DNA of 64,000 nucleotides from Saxidomus purpurata (Eukaryota; Mollusca; Bivalvia; Venerida; Veneridae): positions 44,988,699 through 45,052,698 of the forward strand of contig JAFMSR010000002.1 in the NCBI GenBank assembly GCA_022818135.1. The letters run 5' to 3'. Made by a program: the position numbers and the translations under genes. This document shows, piece by piece, positions 20,107 to 32,432 of this stretch (position 1 is its first letter; every line of letters starts with the position of its first letter). The notes beneath the pieces are model-generated. The model made no database searches and was not told where the DNA came from. It saw only the letters and a list, made by a program, of their open reading frames with translations.

Positions 20107-21225
20107 CAAGAGGGCCATGATGGACCAATATTGCTCATCTGAGTACAAGTGCATTTACCTAAGGATGTCATTCGTTGCAAAAGGAAGTCAATTGTTGCTA
20201 GGGAAAGTCACTGGTTGCTAAAGAAGTCACTGGTCAATAAAGGTCACCAGCTGCAAGGGGAAGTCAATGGTTGCTAAGGAAGTGAGTGGTGGCAAGAGAA
20301 GGATAAAGGTTTCTAAGGAAGTCACTGGTTGTTAGGGGAACTGTTACTAAGAAAGTCACTGGAAGCTAGGGGAAGTCACTGGTTGCAAAGGAAGTCACTG
20401 ATTGCAAGGGGAAGTTGCTGGTTGCTAAGGAAGTCATTGGTTGCTAAGGGAGTCATTTCTTGCAAGGGGACTTAATGGTTGTTAGGGAAGTCATTTGTTG
20501 CTAGGTGAAGTCACTTGTTGCTAGGGAAGCCAGTGGTTACAAGGTAAATTGCTCATTGCTATAAGAACTCATGGGAAGCTATGTTTTTCCTATAACTCTA
20601 CAAACAGGCAAGGGTGGGGTCCCTTGTGGTCAATTTTGACCCCAGGGGCATAATTTCAACAGACTTGGTTGAGGACCACTAGAAAATGCTAAATACCAAT
20701 CATTTTAGTTCTAGGCATTGTGGTTTTGGAGAAGATTTATAAAGGTATCCCTATATAAGACTAAACAAGTGACTCCCTAGACAGGGCCTTTATCAATCCC
20801 AGGGTAAGAATTTGAACAATCTTAGAAAAGGTCAACTAGACAATGCTATACACTAAATATGTAAGCTCTCGACCTTGTAGTTTTCAAGAAGATTTTTTTC
20901 CTTTTCAAAAGTGACCCCCCTTCCTCTTGCCCCCTTAGGTCATGATTTGACCAGACTTGGTAGAGGTATAGTGGGCAATGCTGCATGCTAAATATCTAAG
21001 CTCTAGGCCTTGTGGTTTCAGTGAAGAAGAATTTTAAAGTTTTTCATATAAGCCTAATTAAAATCAGGGGGGGGGGGGGGGTCATAATTTGAACAATCTT
21101 AGTAGAGGCTCTTGTGGTTTTGCAGAAGATACAAGTCTATATGAAAACCAGTGACCCCCTGGGGGGTCATGATTTGAACATTCTTGATAGAGGTCTACAT
21201 GTCAAATACCTAAGCTCTGATTTAA
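20107..21225 (+). mobile_element. Family D element with an internal minisatellite, 3' truncated
   Basis: It starts CAAGAGGGCCATGATGGACC then AATATTGCTCATCTG. After the minisatellite at 20165-20575 come three to four D core units (GGTCAATTTTGACCCCAGGG, GAGGACCACTAGAAAATGCT, TAGGCCTTGTGGTTTCAG). A run of 15 G lies near 21067. It ends near 21225 without the usual hairpin. Confidence 0.6.
20165..20575 (+). repeat. Short-period minisatellite (about 15-18 bp)
   Basis: About 20 imperfect repeats of GTCACTGGTTGCTAAGG and AGTCACTGGTTGCAAGG. Unit length varies by a few bases. They sit inside a family D element, where other copies have no such expansion. Confidence 0.7.
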
Positions 21226-21810
21226 AGTAACAGTTATTTATGGTATGTTAAATGCTGGGCTATCAAACAGAAACAAAGTCTGACTCAAAGTACATAGTTG
21301 GCAGAAATTAAGATGCATAAGTATCCATATTTTATAAATTTTGCTCTCAAAACGGTCAAGTTTGGGGAAGAATGAATAATGTTTGGTGATACATAGAACC
21401 TGTACATTCAATAGAATAAGTACAACAGATATGTTTTGGAAACTGCACAGGAAACCTGTCAAGTATGATATCCAACTTAAATGGTTGCATGATGTGTAGT
21501 GCTTGTGAACTGGTTCTTAACCAAACTTTTTTTTCTCAGAAAACTAGTGTTTGTTGTGATACAATTCACAAAGTACATAAAGGCCTAATATTAAGCCCCT
21601 GATAGGTATAATTTTTCATCAAGTATTTTCATGTTGTATCTAATAATTGGCTTAAACATGTTATACTTATAATTCAGACTTTGGCAAGAATGAAGTGCAA
21701 CTTTTGCAAGACTGCAGAGATAATTATATACATTAAACTTTTGACTGTTTTCAGCAAAAAAGCAAAAGGACCACCCAGGTCTTTTTAAGTTGCTATATAC
21801 CTTTGTAAAA
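21226..21810. other. Unique stretch
   Basis: No gene or repeat family. Two minus-strand frames of 74-76 codons look random. Confidence 0.4.
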
Positions 21811-22279
21811 ATACTTAACAATGGTCATTAGAAATTTAAGAAAACATTGGTTGCCAATCATCATGTTTTTATGACATATTTTAAGCTATGTGTTGACTTT
21901 TGAAAACTTCAACACATACTTAACAATGGTCATTAGAAATTTAAGAAAACATTGGTTGCCAATCATCATGTTTTTATAACATATTTTAAGCTATGTGTTG
22001 ACTTTTGAAAACTTCAACACATACTTAACAATGGTCATTAGAAATTTAAGAAAACATTGGTTGCCAATCATCATGTTTTTATAACATATTTTAAGCTATG
22101 TGTTGACTTTTGAAAACTTCAACACATACTTAACAATGGTCATTAAAAATTTAAGAAAACATTGGTTGCCAATCATCATGTTTTTATAACATATTTTAAG
22201 CTATGTGTTGACTTTTGAAAACTTCAACACATACTTAACAATGGTCATTAGAAATTTAAGAAAACATTGGTTGCCAATC
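21811..22279. repeat. Exact 105-bp tandem repeat, about 4.5 units
   Basis: ATACTTAACAATGGTCATT starts at 21811, 21916, 22021, 22126 and 22231: a constant 105-bp period. Units are nearly identical (single changes at TTTTTATGAC/TTTTTATAAC and CATTAG/CATTAA). Each full unit boundary holds an inverted repeat TATGTGTTGA...TCAACACATA with a 12-base loop. The near-identity implies recent amplification. Confidence 0.85.
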
Positions 22280-22419
22280 TTGTGAACTTATTGATGTAAA
22301 GTTTTAACTCCACTTAAAACGATATATACTATTCATTGCCACAATTACCCATATTCAAAGTTTGGTATAAAATCATTGGTCATTGAAGTAAGGTGATCTG
22401 ACAGAAAATATACAGAAAG

Positions 22420-22724
22420 AAAGGCAGATAATTCACAAATATGGCAATAAAGGGTTATAGTTCTTGGGAACTGCACTTTCCTTAAATGTCCTCTCCCACT
22501 GTATCCAATTTGAATGAATTTCCTTGGCACTTAAAAGAGTACTGTAATGCTCTGGACAAGAAGATATAAGGGAGACAATTAAAAAAAAAAGGAAAAATCA
22601 AGTTATGGTTCTTGTACACTTCTCTCATTGTGCTCTATTACTGTATAAAGTTTCATGTAATTCCCTTTAATACTTTTGGAGTTATCTTCTGGACAAGAAA
22701 ATTCAATAAATCAAGACAATTAAA
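22420..22724 (+). repeat. Family N units
   Basis: Two diverged N units: GCAATAAAGGGTTATAGTTC with CACTTTCCTTAAATGTCC, then CAAGTTATGGTTCTTGTACA with CTCATTGTGCTCTATTACTG. They abut the family A start at 22725. Confidence 0.5.
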
Positions 22725-24893
22725 CAAGAGCTGTCAGTAGGACAGCGCGCTCGACTTTTTTAGTGCTTGCCAATAAAACAAAACTTTGACAGTTAAGGGC
22801 ACACAAGACTTTAACTAGGAATTTCTAAGTACAAATCAAGAATCAACATTTTCACAGAGTTATCTTCTCTTGCTTACAATTAGGTCTCATGATGGTACAT
22901 AAGTACTCCAACTTTCAAAGTAATATCTCAAATGGTTAAGTCAACAAGTGGACAAGAATGAAAATTTTAACTGAGTTTCTAAGTCAAAAAGGGCCATAAT
23001 TCATATAAAATCCTTGACAGAATTACCTTCTCCTGCCCATGTTTTGGGATCATGATGGTTAACAAGTATTCCAACTTTCAAAGTAATATCTCGAACAGTT
23101 TAGTCAAAAAGTGGACTGGTACGAAAAACTTAACCAAGATTCTAAGTCGATAAAGGGCCTTAATTTTTAAAACAAATCCCTGACAGAGTTACCTTCTCTT
23201 GCCTACAGATGGGGGTAATGATGTAAACAAGCATTCAAAGTTTCAAAGCAATATCTCAAAGGGTTAAGGCAATAAGTGGATTTTACCCATATTCAATGCA
23301 TTTTCTAAGTAAAAAAGAGGCATAATTCTGTTCAAAACCTTGACAGAGTTATGTACTCTTGTCTGTTGATGTAGGTCATTATGGTTAACAAGTATGGTTA
23401 GTTTCAAAGCAATACCTCCAATGGTTTTGAAATAAAGTGAGGTGGTACGAAAAACTTAACCAAGCTCAATACACTTTCTAAGTCAAAAAAGGGCCATAAT
23501 TCTGTCAAAAACCTTGACAGAGTTATGTACTCTTGTCTGTAGATGGAGGTTATGATGGTAAACAAGTATGGTAAGTTTCAAAGCCATACCTCTAATACTT
23601 TTGAAACAAGTGACAGGAAATTGTCACAAAACCAGGTTTTCATTTTCCAGTCTGCTGGCCGAGCGCAAATGTGTTTTAAAGTCAGTAGATATACATAATG
23701 TGAAAAAGAAACAAAGGTCTTCTTCTATATATTACATGTGTAAAAAAAGCAAAGGGCCATAATTCAGGCAAAATTGATCCAAACACAAAACCCAGACAAT
23801 ATGCACGAGGGCACTTGATGACAACAGTTGTGTGAGAGTTTGGTTTAAATATCTTGAGAAATGTTGGAGGAAGTGGGCACGTGACAGTATTCTTCTATAT
23901 ATAACATATGTGGAAAAAAAGCAAAGGGCCATAATTCAGGCAAAAATTATAAAAAAAAAAAAAGAAAAGAAAAAAAAAAAACTTGCTCTGTGTGGGGTTT
24001 GAACTGCTGGTCTCATGAGAAATTTTGTCATCTTACTGTAACAGAATACTCCAAAGTATACAGGACTGGTAATCTATTCTAAAAATAGACAGTAATAACA
24101 GAGTATTCTCCGTTTTGTAATAACAGAGTATTCTCCCTTTTATATATACTTAAATAAGGAGACACAAAATTGCTAACGGACGGACGACCAGGGGCAGAAC
24201 ATTATATATTCAAAATTCTTTAGTTCACAATTATAGTTCTGTGAAAGTTTGGTTGAAATCCCTTGAGATATGTAGGAGTTGCACACAGAAGAGTATTTCT
24301 CTATATATATTACATTATGTGGAAAAAAACAAAGGCCCATAATTCTGTCAAAAATGATCAAATCACAAAACCCCGACAATATGCACCAGGGCACTTGGTG
24401 ACAACAATTCTGTGAAAGTTTGGTTGAAATCCCTTGAGAAGTGTAGGAGTTGCGAACAGAAGAATTACATGTGAAAAAAAACAAAGGGCCATAATTCTGT
24501 CAAAAATGACCAAATCACAAAACCCGGAATATATGCGCCAGGGCACTTCATGACAATACTTCTGTGAAAGTTTGGTTGAAATCTGTTGAGAAATGTAGGA
24601 GTTGGGCACAGAAGAATTACATGTGAAAAAAAACAAAGGGCCATAATTCTGTCAAAAATGACCAAATCACAAAACCCGGAATATATGCGCCAGGGCACTT
24701 CATGACAATACTTCTGTGAAAGTTTGGTTGAAATCCGTTGAGAAATGTAGGAGGAGTTGCGCACAGAAGAAATTGTTTACGCCCGCCTGCCCGCCCGCCG
24801 ACATACCCCAATCTAATAACCAGGATTTTTCCTTCGGAAAACCTGGTTAATAAAGTGGGGTGGTACGAAAAACTTAACCAAGGTGTGACACCA
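22725..24893 (+). mobile_element. Family A element, copy 3, split by element H
   Basis: It starts CAAGAGCTGTCAGTAGGACA and matches copy 1 closely to 23606 (CTAATACTTTTGAAA). It resumes at 24851 with TAAAGTGGGGTGGTACGAAA and stops after GGTGTGACACCA at about 24893, lacking the 3' hairpin. The intervening 1244 bp are element H. Confidence 0.75.
23607..24850 (+). mobile_element. Element H, nested in family A at an A|T site
   Basis: It begins CAAGTGACAGGAAATTGTCA (GTGACA/TGTCAC hairpin), then AAACCAGGTTTTC. Its core has four or so units of about 150 bp (AACAAAGGGCCATAATTCTG, GAAAGTTTGGTTGAAATCC); the units at about 24480-24770 are almost identical. The end is an AACCAGGATTTTT...AAAACCTGGTTAA hairpin. 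The uninterrupted paralogue at 8161-8170 reads GAAATAAAG, so H went in between A and T with no visible target duplication (boundary ambiguous by one A). 23945-24175 inside H is an A-rich and tRNA-like insertion. Confidence 0.7.
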
Positions 24894-26560
24894 TTTCCAT
24901 TTTCTAAGGGATAAACTTTACATAATTTCCATGTGATTTTATCACTGAAAGTGTGTTCAATTTCTATTGGAACTGATTAAATTCAATATCACCCCCACAA
25001 AGTTTTGTAATTATCCATGTGTCAGGTATAGGCTATTAAATTTTTGTCGTATGGTTTCGTTTTGAATATTTTTTTACGAGTCCGATTAACATTATCTGTC
25101 CACTTGCCCTTCCGACTTTCGAAAACATTTACTACCGGTTGCCAGTCCAGTTACTTGTCTCTTTCGGGTTCCAGTTATTATTCTCCCGATTCTCATGAGC
25201 CGGTTTGCCATTTCGGTCATTTGATTTTTTGAACATCGCAAATATGTTGCGTTGTATGGTATGGTATATTAGGTTTTTGTTGTTGGTACCAGTTTCCCAT
25301 ATGACCAACGCTTCCAGAAGAGTTTAGTTATTTTAGGTTAAGATCCTGTTGCGTTGTGCCATTTCAACAATAAATCGAAAGGCATTGAATGCCGGAACAT
25401 TATATAGCCGGCACAATTCGAGAAATAAAAATTAACTCTTGGGTTTCATTTTTTAATAATTTCTTTCATATCTCGTCTTGTTTTCTTACCGGTCAAAAGT
25501 AACGTGGACCGAATCGTCATTAATTAAACCGTAATTAAACCATAATGATACATAATGACAAGTAATGTTGGAACAGTTTGGTCATTTCAAAGTGTAGGTA
25601 ATAATTAGCGGCCTAAAGACAATCGGTCCCGTCGGGCATGGACAATCGGAGCTGCAAACACATTAATAAAATCCTTTAATCGATAATTAACGTGTTAGTG
25701 ACGCATGAGGTATTGTAGAACTGGTGAGTTGGACCAATTAGGTAAAGACCGCCGCGGGTAACATATTAACATGACACGCTTATTGGGGTATTGGATAGGT
25801 GCTAACAACACACATGCTATGTGTAATTACACAAGCAACTTCTTTTGTCATATTTGAGAGATTTTATGGCTTTTAAAAAAAAAACTCGGACCGATTTTTA
25901 AGCAACTTTTGGTGACGTGAATCGGTCCAGCAAGTTGAAAATCGGTCCAGACCGGCAAATTTTCGGTTTTCCTGATCCCTGATATTAAGAACAGTATAAA
26001 GCCAAAATTCATCAGAGTGGAATGGATGCCCCATTAATAAAATTTGCATTTTCTTTGAGTTTAAACCCCTTTACCTTTTTTTATCATTTTTTTTAACTTT
26101 GTAAACATATCTACATCACTATCATAAGTGAATGTGTTGTTACTGACTATTTCTACACTGAATACTGTATTACCAAAATTATGTTAAATTGTTATATAAT
26201 GGTTACCGAGTATTGACAAATTATTCTTTCTGGTATACAGTTAGTTATTTACAAGATGAGGCTAAGGGTATAAAATTCCATATATCTTTTTAATTGGACG
26301 GTAAATTTCTTTTAAAATTTGAATATGAATCATTGAAAGGATATAGTTAATGAAAATAACAATTGAAAAATTGACCCTTATAGGATGAATTTGCTTTTCA
26401 ACATATTATACTTGATATCACATCTACTCCGGGATAGGTATTTGCTTAAGGTATAAGTTAAGCTTGGTCTCCTTGAATTCTTTTGGGGCCATGCCTCAAC
26501 ATCAACCATCACCAATTGCCAAAATATTTACATGTCAGTTTTGTTTGTGGGCCGCTGTGA
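24894..26560. other. Mostly unique; possible degraded LTR near 25.0-25.4 kb
   Basis: 25030-25420 is less AT-rich than its surroundings and contains AACAATAAATCGAAAGGCAT, reminiscent of an LTR poly(A) region, but I cannot define TG...CA ends or a matching partner. 25900-25975 has three ATCGGTCC-type motifs. No gene is seen. Confidence 0.3.
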
Positions 26561-26755
26561 TACTTTACACTTTTCTTGTAGTTCTTTGGCACTGCACTTC
26601 CCCTTAATGTCCTCTCTCATTGTATCTAATTTGAACAAATTTTCTTCAAAACTTCAAGAATTAAGGTCCGATTAAGGAAATGTATCAAGAAGACGCAGCA
26701 ATGCCGCCAAAGCAGGTTTAAACGGCGCCTGTAGTAATTGTAGAATTAAAAAAAA
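26561..26755 (+). repeat. Family N fragment
   Basis: TTGGCACTGCACTTCCCCTT and AATGTCCTCTCTCATTGTAT match family N at 22.47 kb. Short and diverged. Confidence 0.4.
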
Positions 26756-27722
26756 CAGTAACCTTGAATCCCCTCCCACCCAACCCCATTTTTTTAAATC
26801 TATTTTTAGTAACAGTGACCCTGACCTGAAAAAAAATTTATTTGCTTGAAACAATTTAAAAACTAAAAAAAAAAAATAATCTAATTTTAGAAACAGTGAC
26901 CTTGACCCAAAACATTTTTTTTTGCTTAAAACAATTTAAAAACTAAAATATATATATATATATATATTTTTAGTAACAGTGACCTTGACCTTGACCCTAG
27001 TGACCTAATGCAATCCCAAGCTTCCTCTCCATGCAAGCTACCTTCACACCAAATTTCATTACAATTGGTCACTCCTAACTCAAGTTATTGAGCATAAACC
27101 ATTATTCTATTTTTAGTAAGTGCCCTTGACCTTGACCCTTCCCAAGCTTCCTCTCTACGCAAGCTACCTACACACTGAGTTTCATCGCAATTGGTCACTC
27201 CTAACTTGAGTTATTGAGCGGAAACCATTTTTCTATTTTTAGCAACAGTGACCTTGACCCTAGTGACCCCAAATGCAATCCAAAGCTGTGTCTCTATGCA
27301 AGCTACCTACACACCAAGTTTCATTGCAATTGGTCACTCCTTAATGGAGTTATTGAGCAGAAACCATTTTTCTATTTTTAGTAACAGTGACCTTGACCTT
27401 GACCCTAGTGACCCCAAATGTAATCCCAAGCTGCTTCTCTATGCAAGCTACCTACACACCAAGTTTCATTACAATTGGTCACTCCTTACGGGAGTTATTG
27501 ATCGGAAACGTTTTTTCTATTTTTAGTAACAGTGACCTTAACCTTGACCCCAGTGACCCCAAATGCAATCCCAAGCTGCATCTCTATGCAAGCTACCTAC
27601 ACACCAAGTTTCATCGCAATTGGTCACTCCTTACTTAAGTTATTGAATTGAAACCAATATTTGACGCCCGCCCGACATCGCCATTCTGTATAAGTAGGTT
27701 TTTTTCCAAAAACCTGCTTACA
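26756..27722 (+). mobile_element. Family G element: tandem core plus 3' hairpin
   Basis: Five well kept units of about 140 bp begin at TATTTTTAGTAACAGTGACC (about 26967, 27108, 27235, 27377, 27518) and carry ATGCAAGCTACCTACACACC and ATTGGTCACTCC. Upstream are decayed units and a (TA)n tract at 26948-26968. The 3' end is GACGCCCGCCCGACATCGCC, then the hairpin AAGTAGGTTTTT-TTCC-AAAAACCTGCTT. Overlapping plus-strand frames of 83-92 codons are only the repeat read through. Confidence 0.65.
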
Positions 27723-27729
27723 AAAGAGA

Positions 27730-27832
27730 GAAAATAATAAATAAGGCAAAGTAGAGTTATGGTTCCTGCCCAATGCACTTCCTCTCATTGTTCTCTATCA
27801 CTGCATGAAGTTTCAAGTCACTTTAATAAGGT
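27730..27832 (+). repeat. Family N fragment
   Basis: GGCAAAGTAGAGTTATGGTT, then CACTTCCTCTCATTGTTCTC. A single unit. Confidence 0.45.
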
Positions 27833-27884
27833 CAAACTAATAAAAAAAAAAATTGGGGTTGGGTCGGTCGGGGGGTAGACTTAG

Positions 27885-28250
27885 GGGCAGGGGCAAATTG
27901 TCGCCCCTACAGGATTTGTTCCACACTTTTTCATATTTTTGGCAAAAAATATTAAATATTTTTATTTTTGCAGATGGATAATTGAATCAACATTGCATTT
28001 ATGAAAATTAGATCGTATGTTATCTACATAAACGGAGATATATCGAAAATAAGACAAAAATTGACGAAAATACACCTCCCTACTAGGTGGCGCTTTCAAC
28101 TCAGTTTCCATGGAAATATCACTTCACCGTATTATTTTGCAAAAGACAATTAGTCACGGGGTTGTCATGCAAAATATCTTAAATCTGCGCTGCCTTTTAA
28201 AAAATGACCCGATTTCTGGGGGAAACCCGCGAGCTACCTTAAAATATTTA
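27885..28250 (+). repeat. Family J dispersed repeat, copy 3
   Basis: Matches 9225-9585 over about 350 bp, including TGTCGCCCCTACAGG, TAGGTGGCGCTTTCAACTCA and TTAGTCACGGGGTTGTCATG. It ends GGGGGAAACCCGCGAGCTAC. The 5' part of copy 2 is absent here, so the 350-bp block may be the true unit. Confidence 0.65.
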
Positions 28251-28631
28251 AGACTTTTATTTACGATTGATTTTACATTCAAATCTGTTTTGGAAAACTG
28301 TTCAGAATTTAAATTAAGAATGATTATGCTCGAACATATCACATAGAAGGTAAACAGAAAATCTTATCATGATGGGATTATCGATAAACATGATAAATGG
28401 AGACGTAACTGATTAAATTAGTATACATATCAGAGTTCCTAATTACAGAAAGCATGCAATAAAAACTGAAAGATAGTCAAATATACAATAAAATAATTGG
28501 GATTGGCCTATTTTATCTGTGATTGGAATACTAAAGTTATGTTCGTTATAAGGGTCAAAGTGTCATTGGGTAGGATAATCTTGTGTAGAACTAGTAGAAG
28601 GTCTACTATATATTCTTGAAGCTATTTCGGA
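28251..28631. other. Unique stretch
   Basis: Nothing recognised. Confidence 0.4.
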
Positions 28632-28930
28632 AACATGGTCTAGTGGTAACTTGCTGGACTGGTAATTCAGGGATCGTTGATACAGTCCCGGCTGCTCCAC
28701 TATCATAACTAATAGTCTTTAGTTTATACTAATTTATTATAGCTCAATTGTGAAGAAAGCTTGAAGCTTATTGAGTCACTCTCGAGTCCGCTTCCTGGAA
28801 AAACCAGTACTGGTGTCATGTGAGGAGGTACGGCAGGGCACTAACACAAAACTTCCGGATAGTCTTTCCGATGAGATCTTAAACAAATATTCTGTGCTGT
28901 ATGACAAAGGCTCCTAAAAGAGGTAAGTTA
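28632..28930 (+). repeat. tRNA-derived SINE-like unit
   Basis: A-box-like ATGGTCTAGTGGTAACTTGC and a damaged B box (GTTGATACAGTCCCGGC) about 35 bp later, then a body with GAGTCCGCTTCCTGGAAAAA and CCAGTACTGGTGTCATGTGA. No clear tail or target duplication. Confidence 0.45.
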
Positions 28931-30763
28931 TTTTTGGTTTCAGAAGATAGTGCAGGATACACAGAAAGCGTCCCACTAGCCTTAAATACACTCCGCTCCC
29001 CAGTTTTATCCGTATATTTGATCTGATATTTTCATACAAAAAATGTAGTTGTCAAACCTTCATAGAAGAAAGTGCCCTTCCTGAAAATAACTCACTGGCT
29101 TTAACGTCAAATAAGTAAGACTAAGAGACACCCCTGATTCTTTTACATGCCTGTTGTATGGATCATCAACGATAAAATTCTAAATTGCATAGGCTTATAT
29201 ACAGTTAAATATCATTGTCAAATAAAAAATGTCACAGCTTTTTTCGAATCTGTAAAAATGTGTCATACTTAAGGTCTTTCCGCTTGATAGGCAATGCCTA
29301 ATTTCATAATATATTGCACTGAATTATTAAAAACAGTATTTTCATGAATCGATTTATAATGCTCATACATTGTATTTTTTGTTTGCAAAACTATTTAGCA
29401 ACCATGTTTAATCAACAATGGTCACAATGCCATCATTTTACATTTACAAATTTCCTATTAAGTTACTGGGTATTAAGTCGTTACTTCAATCACTTAACTT
29501 TTCTCATCATCTTAATCAAACTTGTGGTGTTGAACTTGTAATTAAATTAATGTTTAAGAGTGTAACTCAATGAACTAACTTCTTAATTTTAACATATTTT
29601 TAAAGAAATTTATTACGTTAAGTAAAAGTAATTTGGTATAATAAAGATCATTTACTTTGTCACATGGATCTAAAATTACATTGAAGTTTGTATTATCTTG
29701 ACTGATATAGTCTTCATTGTTTTGGTCAGAATCATAAATATTATTACAGACCTGTTGATGTATTACTTTCAGTTAATATATGTTTCTCTTTCATTTTCTC
29801 ATATTTGTACGTTACTCTAATTCTTTATAATCTTACTTACACCGAACCGCAAAATAAACACATTTCTTTTTTGAATATGTCCGCCGTAATTATATTTTAC
29901 TGACGCAAACGTATTTGAATATTATTTATACATGTAAAATATTACTATGCCACTAAAATTTATTAAAATCATCGTCCGTGACACCTGACTGGCACATTAA
30001 TCAAAAAAGCACGTTTTGCACGTGCACGTTGAAATTAAGAAAATTGTTTTTAAAAAATCGATAATTTCTTGACCAGTTACAATTTTACAATTAAAAAACA
30101 CCCCAAAATATATTTAGCTGACATAAATTGTATTCTGCAATGCCACGACTTCCGGATAATTTGCGATCTCAGGCTGTCGGGATACACGAGATATTGACAA
30201 TGTGTGAAAATTACTTGTGGGTAATGAACTTTGACATTATGAAATCCGGGTTATCTGTTGTTATATTTTAATGAAATTTACACAGTATGTAGGTAAGGTA
30301 CCAATGAAATGAAATAAACTCGTTATTTATCATTTGAATTGTTTATTTTCAAATTATGTGTTTCCCAAACTGTTGCGTTTATTTTGTGGTTCGGTGTATA
30401 ATACATTTACATGACATGTGCGTCGGATCTGCTGATGTCCTTTAATTTGATAAACAATATGTACCCCGTGAAAATAAACAACACCCCAGCGGTTGACACA
30501 TGTCGGATCAAGTCATGTGGCTATTTTGTGTATGTTTATTGTGCATCTTTTATTATACAACATCTGTGTCCTGAAGAATTTCTAAAAAATGCAGTTACTT
30601 TTTTTATGTGAATAAATGTATTTGTAAACCTATTACTTGCGCGACAGTAGTAGTAACAACATTACCGAATATGACGCAAGAACTGTAGTGGAAAGTATAT
30701 CTTACCTGGGAAATTGACTGTTATTTGTATGAAAAACATTTCTACCGTTGCTTTTTAAATAAA
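28931..30763. other. Unique AT-rich stretch
   Basis: No gene or repeat family is recognised over 1.8 kb. A minus-strand donor-like TTTCCCAG/GTAAGA at about 30706 has no convincing exon before it. Short frames of about 65 codons at 29344 and 30411 (plus) are not recognised. Confidence 0.4.
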
Positions 30764-31842
30764 CAAGAGCTGTCTCATGACAGCATGCTCAACTATTCGA
30801 AAGCTTGTCAGTAAAATGGTTTTTTTGTCTAAGAACAGGACTGGTGTATTGTGTAATTGTCTATAAGAATTAAGGTCAAAGATATGAAACTTGTTCAAAG
30901 ACCTGACTGTAAATGTACATTACGTTTAAAGCCTTACCCTGGATTCTGTAAGCCAACTAGGGTGGAGGGGGATAATTCCAAAGAAATACATGACCTTGTA
31001 TATTTGATCATGAATAACTTTGTAACATTTCAAAATTGATATGCATAAAATTAAAAAAGCATAACTGCTGCATGCTGCATAATTATTTTATGACATTTCA
31101 AAAATAAGCCATTTCGAGTATTTCGGTCTCGTAAAAACAGTGAAAAAATTCTAAGTTAAAAAGGGGCATTAATCTGTCAAAAATTAACAACAGTGGTGAA
31201 CATGTTGATAGTAAAAATACATTTTAAGTTTCAAGTCAATATGTTCGATAGTATTCAAGATATTAGACTTTATAAAAATCTTTAACTAAAATTCTAAGTT
31301 GAAAAGGGACATAAATCTGTCAAAAATCAAAACAGAGTTATGGGGATTGTTTCCTTAGGTGTAGATGATGATGGTAAAGATATACTTTGAGTTTCAAGTC
31401 AAGACCTTGGATAGAATTCAAGATATTTGACTTAAAAAAATCTTTAACCAAAAATTCTAAGTTAAAAAGGGGCATAAATCTGTCAAAAATCAAAACAGAG
31501 TTATGGGGATTGTTTCCCCAGGTGAAGATGTTGATGGTTAAGATATATTTTGAGTTTCAAGTCAATATCAAGTCAATACCTTTGATAGTATTCAAGATAT
31601 TTGACTTTATAAAAAAACTTATACCAAAAATTCTAAGTTAAAAAGGGATATTAATCTGTCAAAAGTGAAAACAGAGTTATGGGGATTGTTTCCTCAGGTG
31701 TAGATGTTGATGGTTAAAATATATATTGAGTTTCATGTCAATACCTTTGATAGTATTCAAGATATTTGACTTTATAAAAACTTTAACCAACGCAGACGCC
31801 CGAAAGCGCCTCCCCTTATTCTTCGAATAGTCGAGCTAAAAA
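30764..31842 (+). mobile_element. Family B Helitron-like element, copy 2 (complete)
   Basis: It starts CAAGAGCTGTCTCATGACAG then CATGCTCAACTATTCGAAAG. The core is four to five units of about 165 bp (AAAAAGGGGCATAAATCTGT, GAGTTATGGGGATTGTTTCC). It ends CTCCCCTTATTCTTCGAATA then GTCGAGCTAAAAA. CGAATAGT at the end pairs with ACTATTCG near the start, and TATTC-TTC-GAATA is a terminal hairpin. This copy defines the family ends. Confidence 0.75.
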
Positions 31843-32339
31843 CACATGCTATCTCTACAAATGTAAAGAGCAGCATTGATATTGCAAAAAAAGGCTTTTA
31901 CGTGAAGAAGCGACAAAAATATGTAAGACAGGTATATGTCAACACTGTTTTAGATTAAATAGAACACATTTCTATAATAAGTCTATCTGTAAATTCATTT
32001 TTCTATTAATGAGTCCTGGGACTTTAAAACTCACATCTACACTCTTTTCTCCTATATAATATATATCTGATCCACGGGATCCGCTGTTTACATCTGGCCG
32101 GGATACTACTCATTCTTCCAAACCATGTCACAAAAGCTCAAATGCAGTACTTTATGTTCAGCTGAACGTCAACAGGAAACGCTTTTAATTAGAATCTAAA
32201 CAGTTCTTTGTGGGCCTCTTTAGGTTAAACTTATTTATCTTACCATGATTGTAGAACAAGTTCTTTAAACTTATACATGTATTAACTGCATGCAATAACT
32301 GCTTCCTGGAGTTCTGACCAGTACTCAAGAAAATCCGAT
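31843..32339. other. Unique stretch
   Basis: Nothing recognised. Confidence 0.4.
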
Positions 32340-32430
32340 AGAAGCAATTTTAGAGGTTGCGGTCAATACCGGGATTCCAACTACGCCCTCCAGGTTAAGA
32401 GTCAACCAGTACACCACTGTGCTTCTATCC
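32340..32430 (-). pseudogene. tRNA-like sequence, minus strand
   Basis: On the minus strand GATAGAAGCACAGTGGTGTA, then GGTTGACTCTTAACCTGGAG and GTTGGAATCCCGGTA resemble A box, anticodon arm and B box. It is likely a SINE head or decayed tRNA, facing away from the SINE that starts three bases to the right. Confidence 0.4.
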
Positions 32431-32432
32431 CC

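Noticed and set aside
21811..22279. CRISPR-like regular repeat
   Set aside because: The full 105 bp repeats without unique spacers, and the DNA is eukaryotic.
24173..24811. Four overlapping minus-strand frames of 64-103 codons
   Set aside because: They are the tandem core of element H read in reverse.
27248..27638. Overlapping 83-92 codon frames with repeated LASYLHTKFHYNWS-like text
   Set aside because: Read-through of the 140-bp family G tandem units, not a repeat protein.
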